The notes under the pieces: model-generated
The model's input: the letters and a program-made list of their open reading frames with translations, nothing else
The model's database searches: none
Told to the model about the DNA's origin: nothing
Part shown: positions 5,109 through 12,846 of the stretch, one piece after another
How positions within the stretch are numbered: position 1 is the stretch's first letter
Layout of the letters: the number at the start of each line of letters is the position of its first letter
NCBI GenBank assembly: GCA_014728975.1
Contig: WJKQ01000124.1
Span: 1-20,826, forward strand
Length of the DNA stretch: 20,826 nt
Direction: 5' to 3'
DNA from: Candidatus Peregrinibacteria bacterium
GTDB lineage: Bacteria > Patescibacteriota > Gracilibacteria > UBA1369 > LOWO2-01-FULL-3
Position numbers and translations under genes: made by a program

Positions 5109-7427
5109 ATGGAAAAAAATAAATACAATAAATATATCAATCTCGAGGAACTGATGGAAAAGTCAGGTAAATATTTACCTGATTTTGACGAAAATCGCTT
5201 TAGGAAAGCTTTTGAATTTTCAGAAAAAGCTCATAGAGGGCAATTTAGAAAGGATGATAAAACTCCTTATTTTATCCATCCTTTAATGGTGGTAAAAAAG
5301 TTAGTTGATATTCATGCCGATGAGGATATTTTGATTGCTGCAATGCTTCACGATGTTCCGGAGGATACGGAACACACTCTTCATGAAATAAATGAATTAT
5401 TTGGAGAAAAAGTATCTTTTCTGGTTGATGGAATCACAAAGTTATCAAAGGTTCAATACAGGCATAATATGCCTGAAAGGCAGGTGGAATCGCTTAAAAA
5501 GCTTTTTCTTCACAGCGCTAAAGATCCAAGAGTTATTATAATTAAACTCGCGGACCGGCTCCATAATATGAGTACTCTTTACAATATTCCGGAATCTGAG
5601 AAACGTCTTAGGATCGCCAGAGAAACTCTGGAAATATTCGTTCCGATGGCAAATTTGCTGGGAATACAGGACTATAAAGCAAAACTCGAAGATCTTTGCT
5701 TCAAATATTTATTCCCAAGCGAATATGAAAAACTAAAAAATGAATTGGAGGCCAGAAGACAAAAAAACGCACCTGACTTAAAAAATTTTATTGATACCCT
5801 TAAAGATTCTTTCAAAAAAATTGATTTAAATGCAGAAATAAGTGAAAGAAAGCAAAATCTTTACACTATTTATAAGAAATTGTCGGCCAAAGGCAAATCT
5901 CTTGATGAGCTTGAAGACCGGATTACAGTAAGGATCATAATGAAAACAATCCCCCATTGTTATGAGGCGCTGGGAGTTGTTCACGGGCTTTTTACTCCAA
6001 AAATAAGTAAATTTAAGGATTACATTGCCAGTCCAAAAATTAACCAATATCAAAGTCTTCATACTATGGTTTTTGGGATTGACGGTATTTTGACCGATGT
6101 TCAGATCAGGACAAAAGAAATGCATCTGGAGGCAAAATATGGTATTGCCGCAAATTTCTTTAAAAATAAAAAAGGTGAGATTTCTGATGATGTACGTTCA
6201 TCTTGGGTTAATAAGATTATTGAAATTGAAAAAAATATGAAAGCTTCCGAGGATTTTCTTGAAGGACTCAAGCTGGATATTTTTCAGGAAAGGATATTTG
6301 TGTTTACTCCAAAAGGGGAAACCATCGATCTTCCAAACAAAGCCACGGCTATTGATTTTGCCTATTGTATACATTCAGATGTAGGAAATCGTGCGTTAAA
6401 AGCAAATATAAACGGCAAAGACATGCCTATAAATACTGAACTCCATACCGGTGACGTTGTAAAAATTATCATTGATAATGATATTGTTCCATCTTTATCC
6501 TGGTTATCATTTGCCAAAACCAATTTAGCCAAAAGCAAAATTCATACTTTTCTAAAAAAAGTCGGCAAAAAGCGAAAATTTGGTGAAGGGCACAAAATTT
6601 TACAGAAAGAGTTTGATATAGCCGGTTTGGGGCTTGTCGAAAATATTCCTATGAAAAAGTTAAACGCTCAGATTATTTCAAAATTCGGTAAAAAATACAA
6701 AAATCATAACGATCTCTATAATTCGGTTGTTGAAGGTGATATAAAAGCTGTTGATATAGCGAAATCGTTGAGAAAATCTTCCAAAAAATATATGGGCGGA
6801 GTAAAAGTAAACGTTAAAGTTGTTGCGAAAAATCGTTTTGGATTATTAAAAGATGTTTCAAACGTTTTTTATAAACATGCCATTGATATTACCTATCTTA
6901 AAGGATGGACACATTCCAAACAACAAGACGCATATTTCAATGTGCAGGTTTTAGTTAACGATCTAGAAAATATTGGACATATTTTTGATGAACTTGAACA
7001 GGTTGACGGGGTAAAATATATTTACAGAATACCAAATCTTGCTGTGTATATTTCTTACGGACTTGTCTTATTGACAGGCTTTTTTTGGGCTTTTCATCCT
7101 TTATTTTTCAGATGGTTTATTCATTCTGACTATATTGATTATAATTCTATAGTTACAAGTCTGGTTATTTATTCCAGTCTTTTTCTTCTTTTTATTTTAG
7201 TCTTATTTACGACTTATATTATGAAAAATTATCTTCCGTTTGTACGAAAAAAAAGGCTTTTTTGGATTGTAGTTTTCGGTTTTCCGATATTGGCAGTTTC
7301 AATACTTCTTTTTGAACTTTTTTATTACAATCTTCGTTTAAGCTGGTTAGCTATTTTAATTGAACTGTTAATTATTTATTTATTTCTTGGGAGAAGTTTT
7401 TTGAGTTTTAGAAAAAATAATATTTAA
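5109..7427 (+). CDS. RelA/SpoT-type (p)ppGpp synthetase/hydrolase with C-terminal membrane domain
   Basis: Makes and/or degrades the stringent-response alarmone (p)ppGpp. The 772-aa product has an HD hydrolase domain (about 35-190; FIHP at 56-59, HDVPEDT at 81-87, KLADRLHNM at 146-154) and a synthetase domain (about 240-350; Arg247, Asp270, KFKDYIASPK at 301-310, YQSLHT, VQIRT). A TGS domain (about 395-455) and an ACT domain (about 565-638) follow. The synthetase motif is of the basic RXKD type seen in bifunctional enzymes. The usual catalytic Glu before VQIRT is Asp330, so synthetase activity may be weak. Unusually, four hydrophobic helices (about 643-665, 681-704, 716-737, 743-766) follow ACT directly, with positive loops placed to keep both ends cytoplasmic. 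The stop codon overlaps that of convergent ychF. Confidence 0.95.
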   Translation: MEKNKYNKYINLEELMEKSGKYLPDFDENRFRKAFEFSEKAHRGQFRKDDKTPYFIHPLMVVKKLVDIHADEDILIAAMLHDVPEDTEHTLHEINELFGEKVSFLVDGITKLSKVQYRHNMPERQVESLKKLFLHSAKDPRVIIIKLADRLHNMSTLYNIPESEKRLRIARETLEIFVPMANLLGIQDYKAKLEDLCFKYLFPSEYEKLKNELEARRQKNAPDLKNFIDTLKDSFKKIDLNAEISERKQNLYTIYKKLSAKGKSLDELEDRITVRIIMKTIPHCYEALGVVHGLFTPKISKFKDYIASPKINQYQSLHTMVFGIDGILTDVQIRTKEMHLEAKYGIAANFFKNKKGEISDDVRSSWVNKIIEIEKNMKASEDFLEGLKLDIFQERIFVFTPKGETIDLPNKATAIDFAYCIHSDVGNRALKANINGKDMPINTELHTGDVVKIIIDNDIVPSLSWLSFAKTNLAKSKIHTFLKKVGKKRKFGEGHKILQKEFDIAGLGLVENIPMKKLNAQIISKFGKKYKNHNDLYNSVVEGDIKAVDIAKSLRKSSKKYMGGVKVNVKVVAKNRFGLLKDVSNVFYKHAIDITYLKGWTHSKQQDAYFNVQVLVNDLENIGHIFDELEQVDGVKYIYRIPNLAVYISYGLVLLTGFFWAFHPLFFRWFIHSDYIDYNSIVTSLVIYSSLFLLFILVLFTTYIMKNYLPFVRKKRLFWIVVFGFPILAVSILLFELFYYNLRLSWLAILIELLIIYLFLGRSFLSFRKNNI

Positions 7428-8518
7428 GTTGAGAACTTAAAATGCATTACATCTCCGTCTTTTACCTGATATTCTTTTCCTTCCAGTCTTATCAGGCCTT
7501 CTTCTTTTGATTTTATTTCTCCTCCTGATTTTACAAAATTTTCCCAGTCGACGACTTCGGCTTTTATAAATCCTTTTTCAAAGTCCGTGTGAATTTTTCC
7601 TGCCGCCTTCGGTGCAGTATGTCCTTTATTCACCGTCCAGGCACGTGTTTCCTTAGGCCCCGAAGTGAAAAAAGTAATCAGGTCCAGTGCGTTGTAAGCG
7701 GATATTATCAAAGCATTTAATCCGGTTTTCTCAAGTCCCAGAGATTTAAGGTATTCGGAAGCTTCTTCTTCATTAAAATCACCCAGTTCTTCCTCCACTT
7801 TTGCACAGATAGGGATAATTTTATCTTTATTTTCAACTTTTAAAATGTCGGCGAATTTCTGCATGTCTATATTCCCCAATTCGTCTTCATGAACATTTAC
7901 GATGTATAAATGAGGCTTCATGGTAAGAAGATTCAAATCTTTCAATATTTCTGTTTCTTCATTTGTCATTTCCATATTACTCGCAAGAATTTCCGCTCTC
8001 AGACCTTCGTTAACTCTTTCCAAAAGTTCAGCATAATTTTTCTTTTCCTTTTCTCCGGATTTTGCATCCGTCTTTGCTTTTTCCAACCTTTTTTCCATAG
8101 TCTGAATATCCGCCAAAAGCAGTTCGGATTCGATAATTTCGCGGTCAATTTTTGGATCAAGACAGTCATGAACATGCGTAACATTTGGAGCTTCAAAAAA
8201 TCTTACCACATGGCCAATTGCATCACATTCCCTTACATGAGATAAAAATTTATTACCAAGTCCCTCGCCTTTATGCGCCCCTTCAACCAGACCGGCGATA
8301 TCAACAAATTCGATTGTGGTAGGTATCACTTTTTCCGACATTGAAACTTCAGAAAGAGATTTAAGCCTTTGATCAGGCACCTCTACAATTCCCATGTTCG
8401 GTTCAATGGTGCAGAAGGGGTAATTTTTTGCTTCTGCACTTTTTGTTCTTGTCAAAGCGTTGAAAAGTGTTGATTTCCCAACGTTTGGTAATCCTAATAT
8501 TCCAATTTTTAGTGACAT
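7424..8518 (-). CDS. ychF: YchF/OLA1-family ATPase
   Basis: A universally conserved P-loop protein of the Obg-related group that binds ribosomes and prefers ATP over GTP. The 364-aa product has the standard length. It shows the G1 loop GLPNVGKST (9-17), DIAG (73-76), and NVHE (208-211) in place of the NKxD guanine-recognition motif, which is typical of YchF. A helical coiled-coil insert (about 125-200) and a C-terminal TGS domain (about 280-364) are present. It is the last gene of a minus-strand operon: the aroD stop is one base before its ATG. It ends in a TTAA palindrome (7424-7427) that also supplies the stop of the Rel gene, and no terminator hairpin separates them. Confidence 0.97.
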   Translation of the reverse strand: MSLKIGILGLPNVGKSTLFNALTRTKSAEAKNYPFCTIEPNMGIVEVPDQRLKSLSEVSMSEKVIPTTIEFVDIAGLVEGAHKGEGLGNKFLSHVRECDAIGHVVRFFEAPNVTHVHDCLDPKIDREIIESELLLADIQTMEKRLEKAKTDAKSGEKEKKNYAELLERVNEGLRAEILASNMEMTNEETEILKDLNLLTMKPHLYIVNVHEDELGNIDMQKFADILKVENKDKIIPICAKVEEELGDFNEEEASEYLKSLGLEKTGLNALIISAYNALDLITFFTSGPKETRAWTVNKGHTAPKAAGKIHTDFEKGFIKAEVVDWENFVKSGGEIKSKEEGLIRLEGKEYQVKDGDVMHFKFST

Positions 8519-8519
8519 A

Positions 8520-9155
8520 TTATTTTAGTAAATTTTGTATTTTGCCAAGCTCTTCTGCTTTTATCTGACCTTTTGCTGTTTTCTCCGATATTTTAATCGG
8601 CGCATACATCAGATAGTTTCCCAGTAAATGTCCCGCTGTTCTTGTTATTTTTCCTTCTTCTCCCATACAGACACAAATCGCTTTTTGATCTTTATAATAT
8701 AATTCACTCAATATTTCCATCATTGACAAACTATCTAAAAATGTATTGGCATAACATGCAATTTTAACAATTTCTGCATTTTTTTCAAGCATTTTATCGA
8801 TTATTTTTAATAATTCTATTTTTGGCGGTGTCTTTCCGTAATCGTGAAAAGAAAGTATTATTTTGGTTTTCGGGCTGATTTTTTTTACCTTTTGAATGAT
8901 TTTAATCGGTGTATTTACATCAAAGTCAACGTATTCCAATGGATATTTTAGTATTTTTTCCAAATTATTGAGCTTTGTTGATTTATATATATACGGTCTT
9001 TTTTTTAAATCGAATATTTTTTTTAATTCTTTATCATGAAATCTTTCCAGTTCATCAAACCAAATTTCAATAATGTCAGCCAGTTTTTGCGCTGTTTTTA
9101 ATTTTTTTTCAAAAGAATCCGGTGATATTTTTTTAACAGGTATACAAATCATCAA
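8520..9155 (-). CDS. aroD: Type I 3-dehydroquinate dehydratase, divergent
   Basis: Type I dehydroquinases convert 3-dehydroquinate to 3-dehydroshikimate through a Schiff-base lysine. At 211 aa this is on the short side for the family. Visible catalytic features: Glu30 in EIWFD, the general acid/base His104 in SFHDYGKTPP, the Schiff-base Lys131 in IVKIACYA, Arg172 in KITRTAG, and Gln197 in KGQIKA. Two substrate-binding arginines look altered: the family's ELRLD arginine is Trp32, and the TxR strand reads YKSTK. The catalytic core is kept but the pocket has changed. No other shikimate-pathway gene is in the window. The start overlaps the stop of the upstream transporter gene (ATGA, 9152-9155), and ychF follows after one base, so the three genes are probably co-translated. 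Confidence 0.85.
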   Translation of the reverse strand: MMICIPVKKISPDSFEKKLKTAQKLADIIEIWFDELERFHDKELKKIFDLKKRPYIYKSTKLNNLEKILKYPLEYVDFDVNTPIKIIQKVKKISPKTKIILSFHDYGKTPPKIELLKIIDKMLEKNAEIVKIACYANTFLDSLSMMEILSELYYKDQKAICVCMGEEGKITRTAGHLLGNYLMYAPIKISEKTAKGQIKAEELGKIQNLLK

Positions 9156-10360
9156 ACGTCAATCAAAAGTAATCTAAGTGTTTGTTTTACATTATTTATG
9201 TCAGAAAAATTAGGATAAATGAGGATACTGTGAACTCTTCTTAAATTATAATAAATAAGTGAATTTAATTTGTTATTTATAATAATATTTGGTTTTTCTT
9301 TTTTTAGAAATTCCGCCAGTTCGACCGGTTTTTTCTGTTTTTTTGATAATTTTTTAGAATAAAATTTCTTAACCTTCCCTTTTTCCACGTACGCAAAAAG
9401 ATATGCTTTTGTTTCTTTTATATTGGATGCCAGTTTTGACTCGAGTCCTTCCCCACTTTTTACCGGAAATCCAACTTTTACTTTTTCTATCTCCGATATA
9501 TGGGTATATATGGAAAAATCTTTAATATATGGATTTAAACTTAAAACTTTATTTTTCAGTATTTCCAGTTCTTCTCTAAGATCGCCAATATCCGCGTAAG
9601 GATTGATTTCTATAAACGCTTCTCCAAAAATAAATGTGCCTGCTCTTCTCAGCCTGATTTTTCTTATTCCCAAAACAAAGTCTTTCTCTTTTTTAAAGAC
9701 ACCTTTAATTTTTTTTAATAATTTTGGGTTATCCCAGTAATCCAGTAGGAAAAATAATGATTCTTTGCTGCTGAAAATCCCTACTTTAAGTATAAATAAT
9801 GAAATTAAAATCGTTACCGTGCCTTCAACGTAAGGAATCTGTTTGTAATTGGCAATAATTGAAATCAATATTATAAATCCGGCAAATACATCCATTTTTT
9901 TATCTTTCGCGTTTGCTATCAATGAAAGCGAATTTACTTTTTTTCCGGCAGTTTCGAGTTTTTTTGATAATCTTATGGAATGTAAAATTGCAAGTATTGT
10001 TGCCGTAATCGCAAAATATCGATACTGTCCTTCGGTAGGATCTTGTACTGTTTGAATTCCGTCTTTGAATATTTCAATCCCTGCATAAATTATTCCAAGC
10101 GAAATCAGAAAAGCCGCAAAGGTTTCTATTTTATAGTATCCATATTCAAATCTTTTATTCGCACTTTTTCTTGAAAGTTTTAATCCGAAATACGATGCAA
10201 AAACACCTAAAGTATCAGCGAATGTACTGATAGAATCGGCTATAACAACATGCATTCCCGTTACAAGTCCAGCAGTTAATTTTATTATACCCAATCCAAA
10301 TAAATGAAAAATCGAATTTCTCGCGACTTTTTCACCTTCTTTTAAGGTGCTTTTATTCAT
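9152..10360 (-). CDS. Cation diffusion facilitator fused to a NifX/NifB-like domain
   Basis: CDF transporters export divalent metal ions by proton exchange. The 402-aa product has six membrane helices in residues about 15-205, a CDF cytoplasmic domain (about 230-292) and a C-terminal dinitrogenase iron-molybdenum cofactor (NifX/NifB)-like domain (about 296-400, beginning VGFPVKSGEGLESK). In the transport site, helix 2 shows ADSISTFAD (Ser45 and Asp49 at the usual ligand spacing) and helix 5 shows Asp153 and Asp157. The loss of one carboxylate/His in helix 2 and Asp for His in helix 5 suggests a metal preference different from zinc exporters. It is the first gene of the operon with aroD and ychF, with a promoter at 10372-10399 and an almost leaderless start. 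It ends with TGA. Confidence 0.88.
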   Translation of the reverse strand: MNKSTLKEGEKVARNSIFHLFGLGIIKLTAGLVTGMHVVIADSISTFADTLGVFASYFGLKLSRKSANKRFEYGYYKIETFAAFLISLGIIYAGIEIFKDGIQTVQDPTEGQYRYFAITATILAILHSIRLSKKLETAGKKVNSLSLIANAKDKKMDVFAGFIILISIIANYKQIPYVEGTVTILISLFILKVGIFSSKESLFFLLDYWDNPKLLKKIKGVFKKEKDFVLGIRKIRLRRAGTFIFGEAFIEINPYADIGDLREELEILKNKVLSLNPYIKDFSIYTHISEIEKVKVGFPVKSGEGLESKLASNIKETKAYLFAYVEKGKVKKFYSKKLSKKQKKPVELAEFLKKEKPNIIINNKLNSLIYYNLRRVHSILIYPNFSDINNVKQTLRLLLIDV

Positions 10361-10371
10361 ACTGGTATTTT

Positions 10372-10399
10372 ATTATAAATCTTAACCTTTCAGCAACAA
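10372..10399 (-). promoter_or_regulatory. Promoter of the CDF-aroD-ychF operon, nearly leaderless
   Basis: On the minus strand TTGTTG (10399-10394) and a perfect TATAAT (10377-10372) are separated by 16 bp. The start codon at 10360 lies only 11 bases past the -10 box, so the leader would be about 5 nt. Confidence 0.6.
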
Positions 10400-10451
10400 A
10401 TTTATAAAATCCGGCTAATTAATACATTTTTTCCTTTACTTTTTTAAATTA

Positions 10452-10481
10452 ATGACTATACTAATGGCCTCTTGCTATTAT
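10452..10481 (+). promoter_or_regulatory. Extended -10 promoter for the small acidic lipoprotein
   Basis: TATTAT (10476-10481) is preceded by TGC, an extended -10 element. A weak -35, ATGACT (10452-10457), lies 18 bp upstream. The predicted leader is about 20 nt. Confidence 0.5.
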
Positions 10482-10509
10482 AAATATATATTTTTTAACT
10501 TAAAATATC

Positions 10510-10716
10510 ATGAAAAAGTTGTTATTTACTCTCGCAATTCTTTCTATGACTTCTGTTTTAGTCGGTTGCGCGCCAGCCGGTGAAGAAACAGAAGCACCCG
10601 CGGAAGAAACCGCTGATGAAGTTGTTGAGCCCGAAGTAGCTGAAGATGAGGAAGAAGCTGTTGAAGAAGACACTACTGAAGAAGATACTGCTGAAGAAGA
10701 TACTACAGAAGAATAA
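10510..10716 (+). CDS. Small acidic lipoprotein, 68 aa
   Basis: The product begins MKKLLFTLAILSM with a hydrophobic signal and a clean lipobox LVGC, putting the lipidated cysteine at residue 20. The mature 49 residues are almost entirely Glu, Asp, Thr, Ala, Pro and Val. They end in three copies of a five-residue acidic unit (EEDTT/EEDTA). No enzymatic domain is possible at this size. It is probably an envelope-attached, strongly negative, disordered peptide; cation binding or a spacer role are guesses. It has its own promoter and a strong terminator (10742-10776), so it is a single-gene transcript. No Shine-Dalgarno is present. Confidence 0.85.
   Translation: MKKLLFTLAILSMTSVLVGCAPAGEETEAPAEETADEVVEPEVAEDEEEAVEEDTTEEDTAEEDTTEE
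10663..10713 (+). repeat. 15-bp tandem repeats in the acidic lipoprotein gene
   Basis: Three consecutive units of GAAGAAGAYACTRCW (10663-10677, 10678-10692, 10693-10707) plus a partial GAAGAA unit (10708-10713) lie just before the stop codon. Unit changes keep the frame and would only alter the length of the acidic tail. Confidence 0.8.
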
Positions 10717-10741
10717 AAGCAATTTGCCAGCTTATAATTAC

Positions 10742-10776
10742 GCGAAGCTAAAATTTCTTTTTTGGCTTCGCTTTTT
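10742..10776 (+). terminator. Intrinsic terminator after the small acidic lipoprotein
   Basis: A GCGAAGC/GCTTCGC stem (10742-10748 with 10765-10771) is extended inward by a G-U and four A-U pairs around a six-base loop. Five T residues follow at 10772-10776. Confidence 0.85.
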
Positions 10777-10810
10777 ATTGTGTTTTAATAATAATAATTA
10801 AATTTTTTAC

Positions 10811-11773
10811 ATGAATATACTTGTTACAGGAGGAGCAGGGTTCATTGGATCAAATTTGTGTTTTAAGTTAGTTAATGAAGGCCACAAAGTTTACTGCATT
10901 GACAATTTTTACAGCTGTAAAAAAGAAAATATTTTGTATTTAAAAAAATATTCCAATTTTAAGTTTATTGAACACGATATTATTTTTCCTTTACCAAAAA
11001 AAGTTTCAGAAACGATATTTGACCAAATATATCATTTAGCGTGTCCGGCTTCACCCGTAATTTATCAAAAAGATCATATCTATACTTTAAAAGTAAATTT
11101 TGAAGGGACATTAAATATACTTAATTTCGCAAAAAAACAATTCGAAAAATTTAATGTAAAACCAAAGTTCTTGTTTACTTCCACTTCCGAAGTTTACGGA
11201 GATCCAGAGGTTAATCCCCAAACTGAAGATTATCGCGGTAATGTTAATCCACATGGTATTCGCAGCTGCTACGACGAGGGGAAAAGAGCCGCAGAAAGTT
11301 TATGTATGAATTTTTGGAGGAAATATAATTTGCCAGTCAAAATTGTAAGGATTTTTAATACATATGGACCTAAAATGGATCCACAGGACGGCAGAGCCGT
11401 TTCAAACTTTATTATTCAGGCACTTAAAGGGAAAAATCTGACAATTTACGGTAAGGGTAACCAGACACGCAGTTTTCAATATATAGGAGACCTGATCAAA
11501 GGAATGAATCTTTATATGGGACTGGAAGAAAATTATTCCGGACCGGTAAATTTAGGTAATCCTGAAGAAATTTCTATAATTGATCTTGCAAAAATTATTA
11601 TTGAACTTACAAATACGAATGTTGGTCTGGATTTTTATGATCTTCCCAAAGATGATCCCACAAAACGCTGTCCGGATATTTTACTTGCTTATAATAAACT
11701 TGGATGGAAGCCAGAAGTAAATATTAAGAACGGTCTTAAAAAGACGATTGAGTATTTTAGATCAATAGTATAA
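10811..11773 (+). CDS. UDP-glucuronate decarboxylase (UDP-xylose synthase)
   Basis: Extended short-chain dehydrogenase that oxidises and decarboxylates UDP-glucuronate to UDP-xylose using bound NAD+. The 320-aa product has the Rossmann motif GGAGFIGS (7-14), the family signature ASPVIYQ (80-86), TSTSEVYGDP (123-132), the catalytic pair Tyr154/Lys158 in SCYDEGKR, RIFNTYGPKMDPQDGR, and TIYGKGNQTRSF. These signatures match UXS better than generic GalE- or RmlB-like enzymes, which lack ASPxxYQ. ArnA's decarboxylase domain is a close relative, so a 4-keto-pentose product cannot be excluded. It is the first gene of a four-gene operon, with the EamA-type gene 11 bases downstream. No Shine-Dalgarno and no clear promoter beyond AT-rich sequence after the preceding terminator. 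Confidence 0.92.
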   Translation: MNILVTGGAGFIGSNLCFKLVNEGHKVYCIDNFYSCKKENILYLKKYSNFKFIEHDIIFPLPKKVSETIFDQIYHLACPASPVIYQKDHIYTLKVNFEGTLNILNFAKKQFEKFNVKPKFLFTSTSEVYGDPEVNPQTEDYRGNVNPHGIRSCYDEGKRAAESLCMNFWRKYNLPVKIVRIFNTYGPKMDPQDGRAVSNFIIQALKGKNLTIYGKGNQTRSFQYIGDLIKGMNLYMGLEENYSGPVNLGNPEEISIIDLAKIIIELTNTNVGLDFYDLPKDDPTKRCPDILLAYNKLGWKPEVNIKNGLKKTIEYFRSIV

Positions 11774-11784
11774 ATTTATGACCA

Positions 11785-12138
11785 ATGGGCAATATATTTA
11801 TTTTAATCAGTGTAGCTCTTAACGTACTTGGTCAGACTGCTCTTAAAGGAGGTGTAAACAAACTTGGAGCTTTAAGTTTGACTTTAAACAGTATTTTTAA
11901 AGCTTTTACAACTCCTCTTGTTTTATCGGGATTGTTTTTATACGCTGTAAGCAGTATTTTTTGGATTCTTGCATTGTCCCATAAAGACCTCAGCTACGCG
12001 TATCCAATGTTGAGTTTGGGCTATATTGCAGTTGTTTTAATGTCCTGGGCGATTTTGGGTGAACAGGTTACTATTATACGTTTTTTAGGTGTAATCCTTA
12101 TTTCATTCGGAATATTTCTTGTTTTTAAAAGTGCATGA
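11785..12138 (+). CDS. Small EamA/SMR-type four-helix membrane protein, candidate lipid-sugar flippase
   Basis: At 117 aa with four hydrophobic helices (about 2-20, 38-60, 68-90, 95-115) it has the size and layout of SMR/EamA single-unit transporters, which work as dimers. Features seen include GQTALKGG near the first helix, AYPMLSLGYIAVVLMSWAILGE in pieces typical of the EamA half-repeat, and a short charged C-terminus. ArnE/ArnF, which flip undecaprenyl-phosphate aminoarabinose, belong to this superfamily. Its position between a nucleotide-sugar enzyme and a polyprenyl-phosphate glycosyltransferase makes a flippase role more likely than drug efflux. Its TGA stop overlaps the ATG of the GT2 gene (12135-12138). 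Confidence 0.85.
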   Translation: MGNIFILISVALNVLGQTALKGGVNKLGALSLTLNSIFKAFTTPLVLSGLFLYAVSSIFWILALSHKDLSYAYPMLSLGYIAVVLMSWAILGEQVTIIRFLGVILISFGIFLVFKSA

Positions 12139-12845
12139 AAAATTTTAATAAAGTTTCAATCGTGGTTCCCATTTTCAATGAGGTGAATACTTTGGAAAAA
12201 ATTATTACCGAAATTAATAACGCCTCCCTTCCAGCTGATTTAGAAAAAGAGATTATACTTGTCGATGATTATTCTACAGACGGAACAAGGGAAATTCTAA
12301 AAAAATTGGAGGATAAATATAAAATTATCTATCATAATAGAAATATGGGCAAAGGTGCGGCCTTAAGAGATGGTTTTAGTAAGGTCACAGGAGATATTGT
12401 TATCATACAGGATGCTGATCTTGAATATGATCCACGGGAATATAATAAACTGTTAACTCCAATATTAGGCAATAGGGCAGATGTTGTTTATGGTTCACGC
12501 TTTTTGGGAGGTGAACCACGAAGAGTTCTTTTATACTGGCATTCTTTTGGAAACCGTTTTCTTACCGGACTTTCAAATATGTTTACAAATATCAATCTTA
12601 CTGATATGGAAACCTGTTATAAAGTATTCACCAAAGATGTTATGGATGTAATTCTTCCAAAATTAAAATCAGACCGTTTTGGGTTTGAGCCTGAATTTAC
12701 AGCAAAAGTAGCAAAAGAAAAAGTTAGAATATTCGAAGTCGGAATTTCTTATTTTGGTCGTACTTATGCCGAAGGTAAAAAAATTAACTGGAAAGACGGT
12801 ATTGCCGCTTTCTGGCATATAATCAGATATAATTTATTTAAATAA
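12135..12845 (+). CDS. Family 2 glycosyltransferase, DPM1-like polyprenyl-phosphate glycosyltransferase
   Basis: Likely transfers a sugar from a nucleotide donor to a polyprenyl phosphate on the cytoplasmic face of the membrane. The 236-aa product is a single GT-A domain: IVVPIFNE (9-16), VDDYSTDGT (43-51), NMGKGAALRDGF, the metal-binding QDADLEYDP (92-100), YGSRF, and the LTDMETCYKVF and RFGFEPE signatures of the DPM1/DPG-synthase group. It has no C-terminal membrane helices, unlike ArnC, so it resembles single-domain bacterial and archaeal DPM1. It is translationally coupled to the EamA-type gene by a four-base overlap, and the GT-C gene begins one base after its stop. Confidence 0.92.
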   Translation: MKNFNKVSIVVPIFNEVNTLEKIITEINNASLPADLEKEIILVDDYSTDGTREILKKLEDKYKIIYHNRNMGKGAALRDGFSKVTGDIVIIQDADLEYDPREYNKLLTPILGNRADVVYGSRFLGGEPRRVLLYWHSFGNRFLTGLSNMFTNINLTDMETCYKVFTKDVMDVILPKLKSDRFGFEPEFTAKVAKEKVRIFEVGISYFGRTYAEGKKINWKDGIAAFWHIIRYNLFK

Positions 12846-12846
12846 T

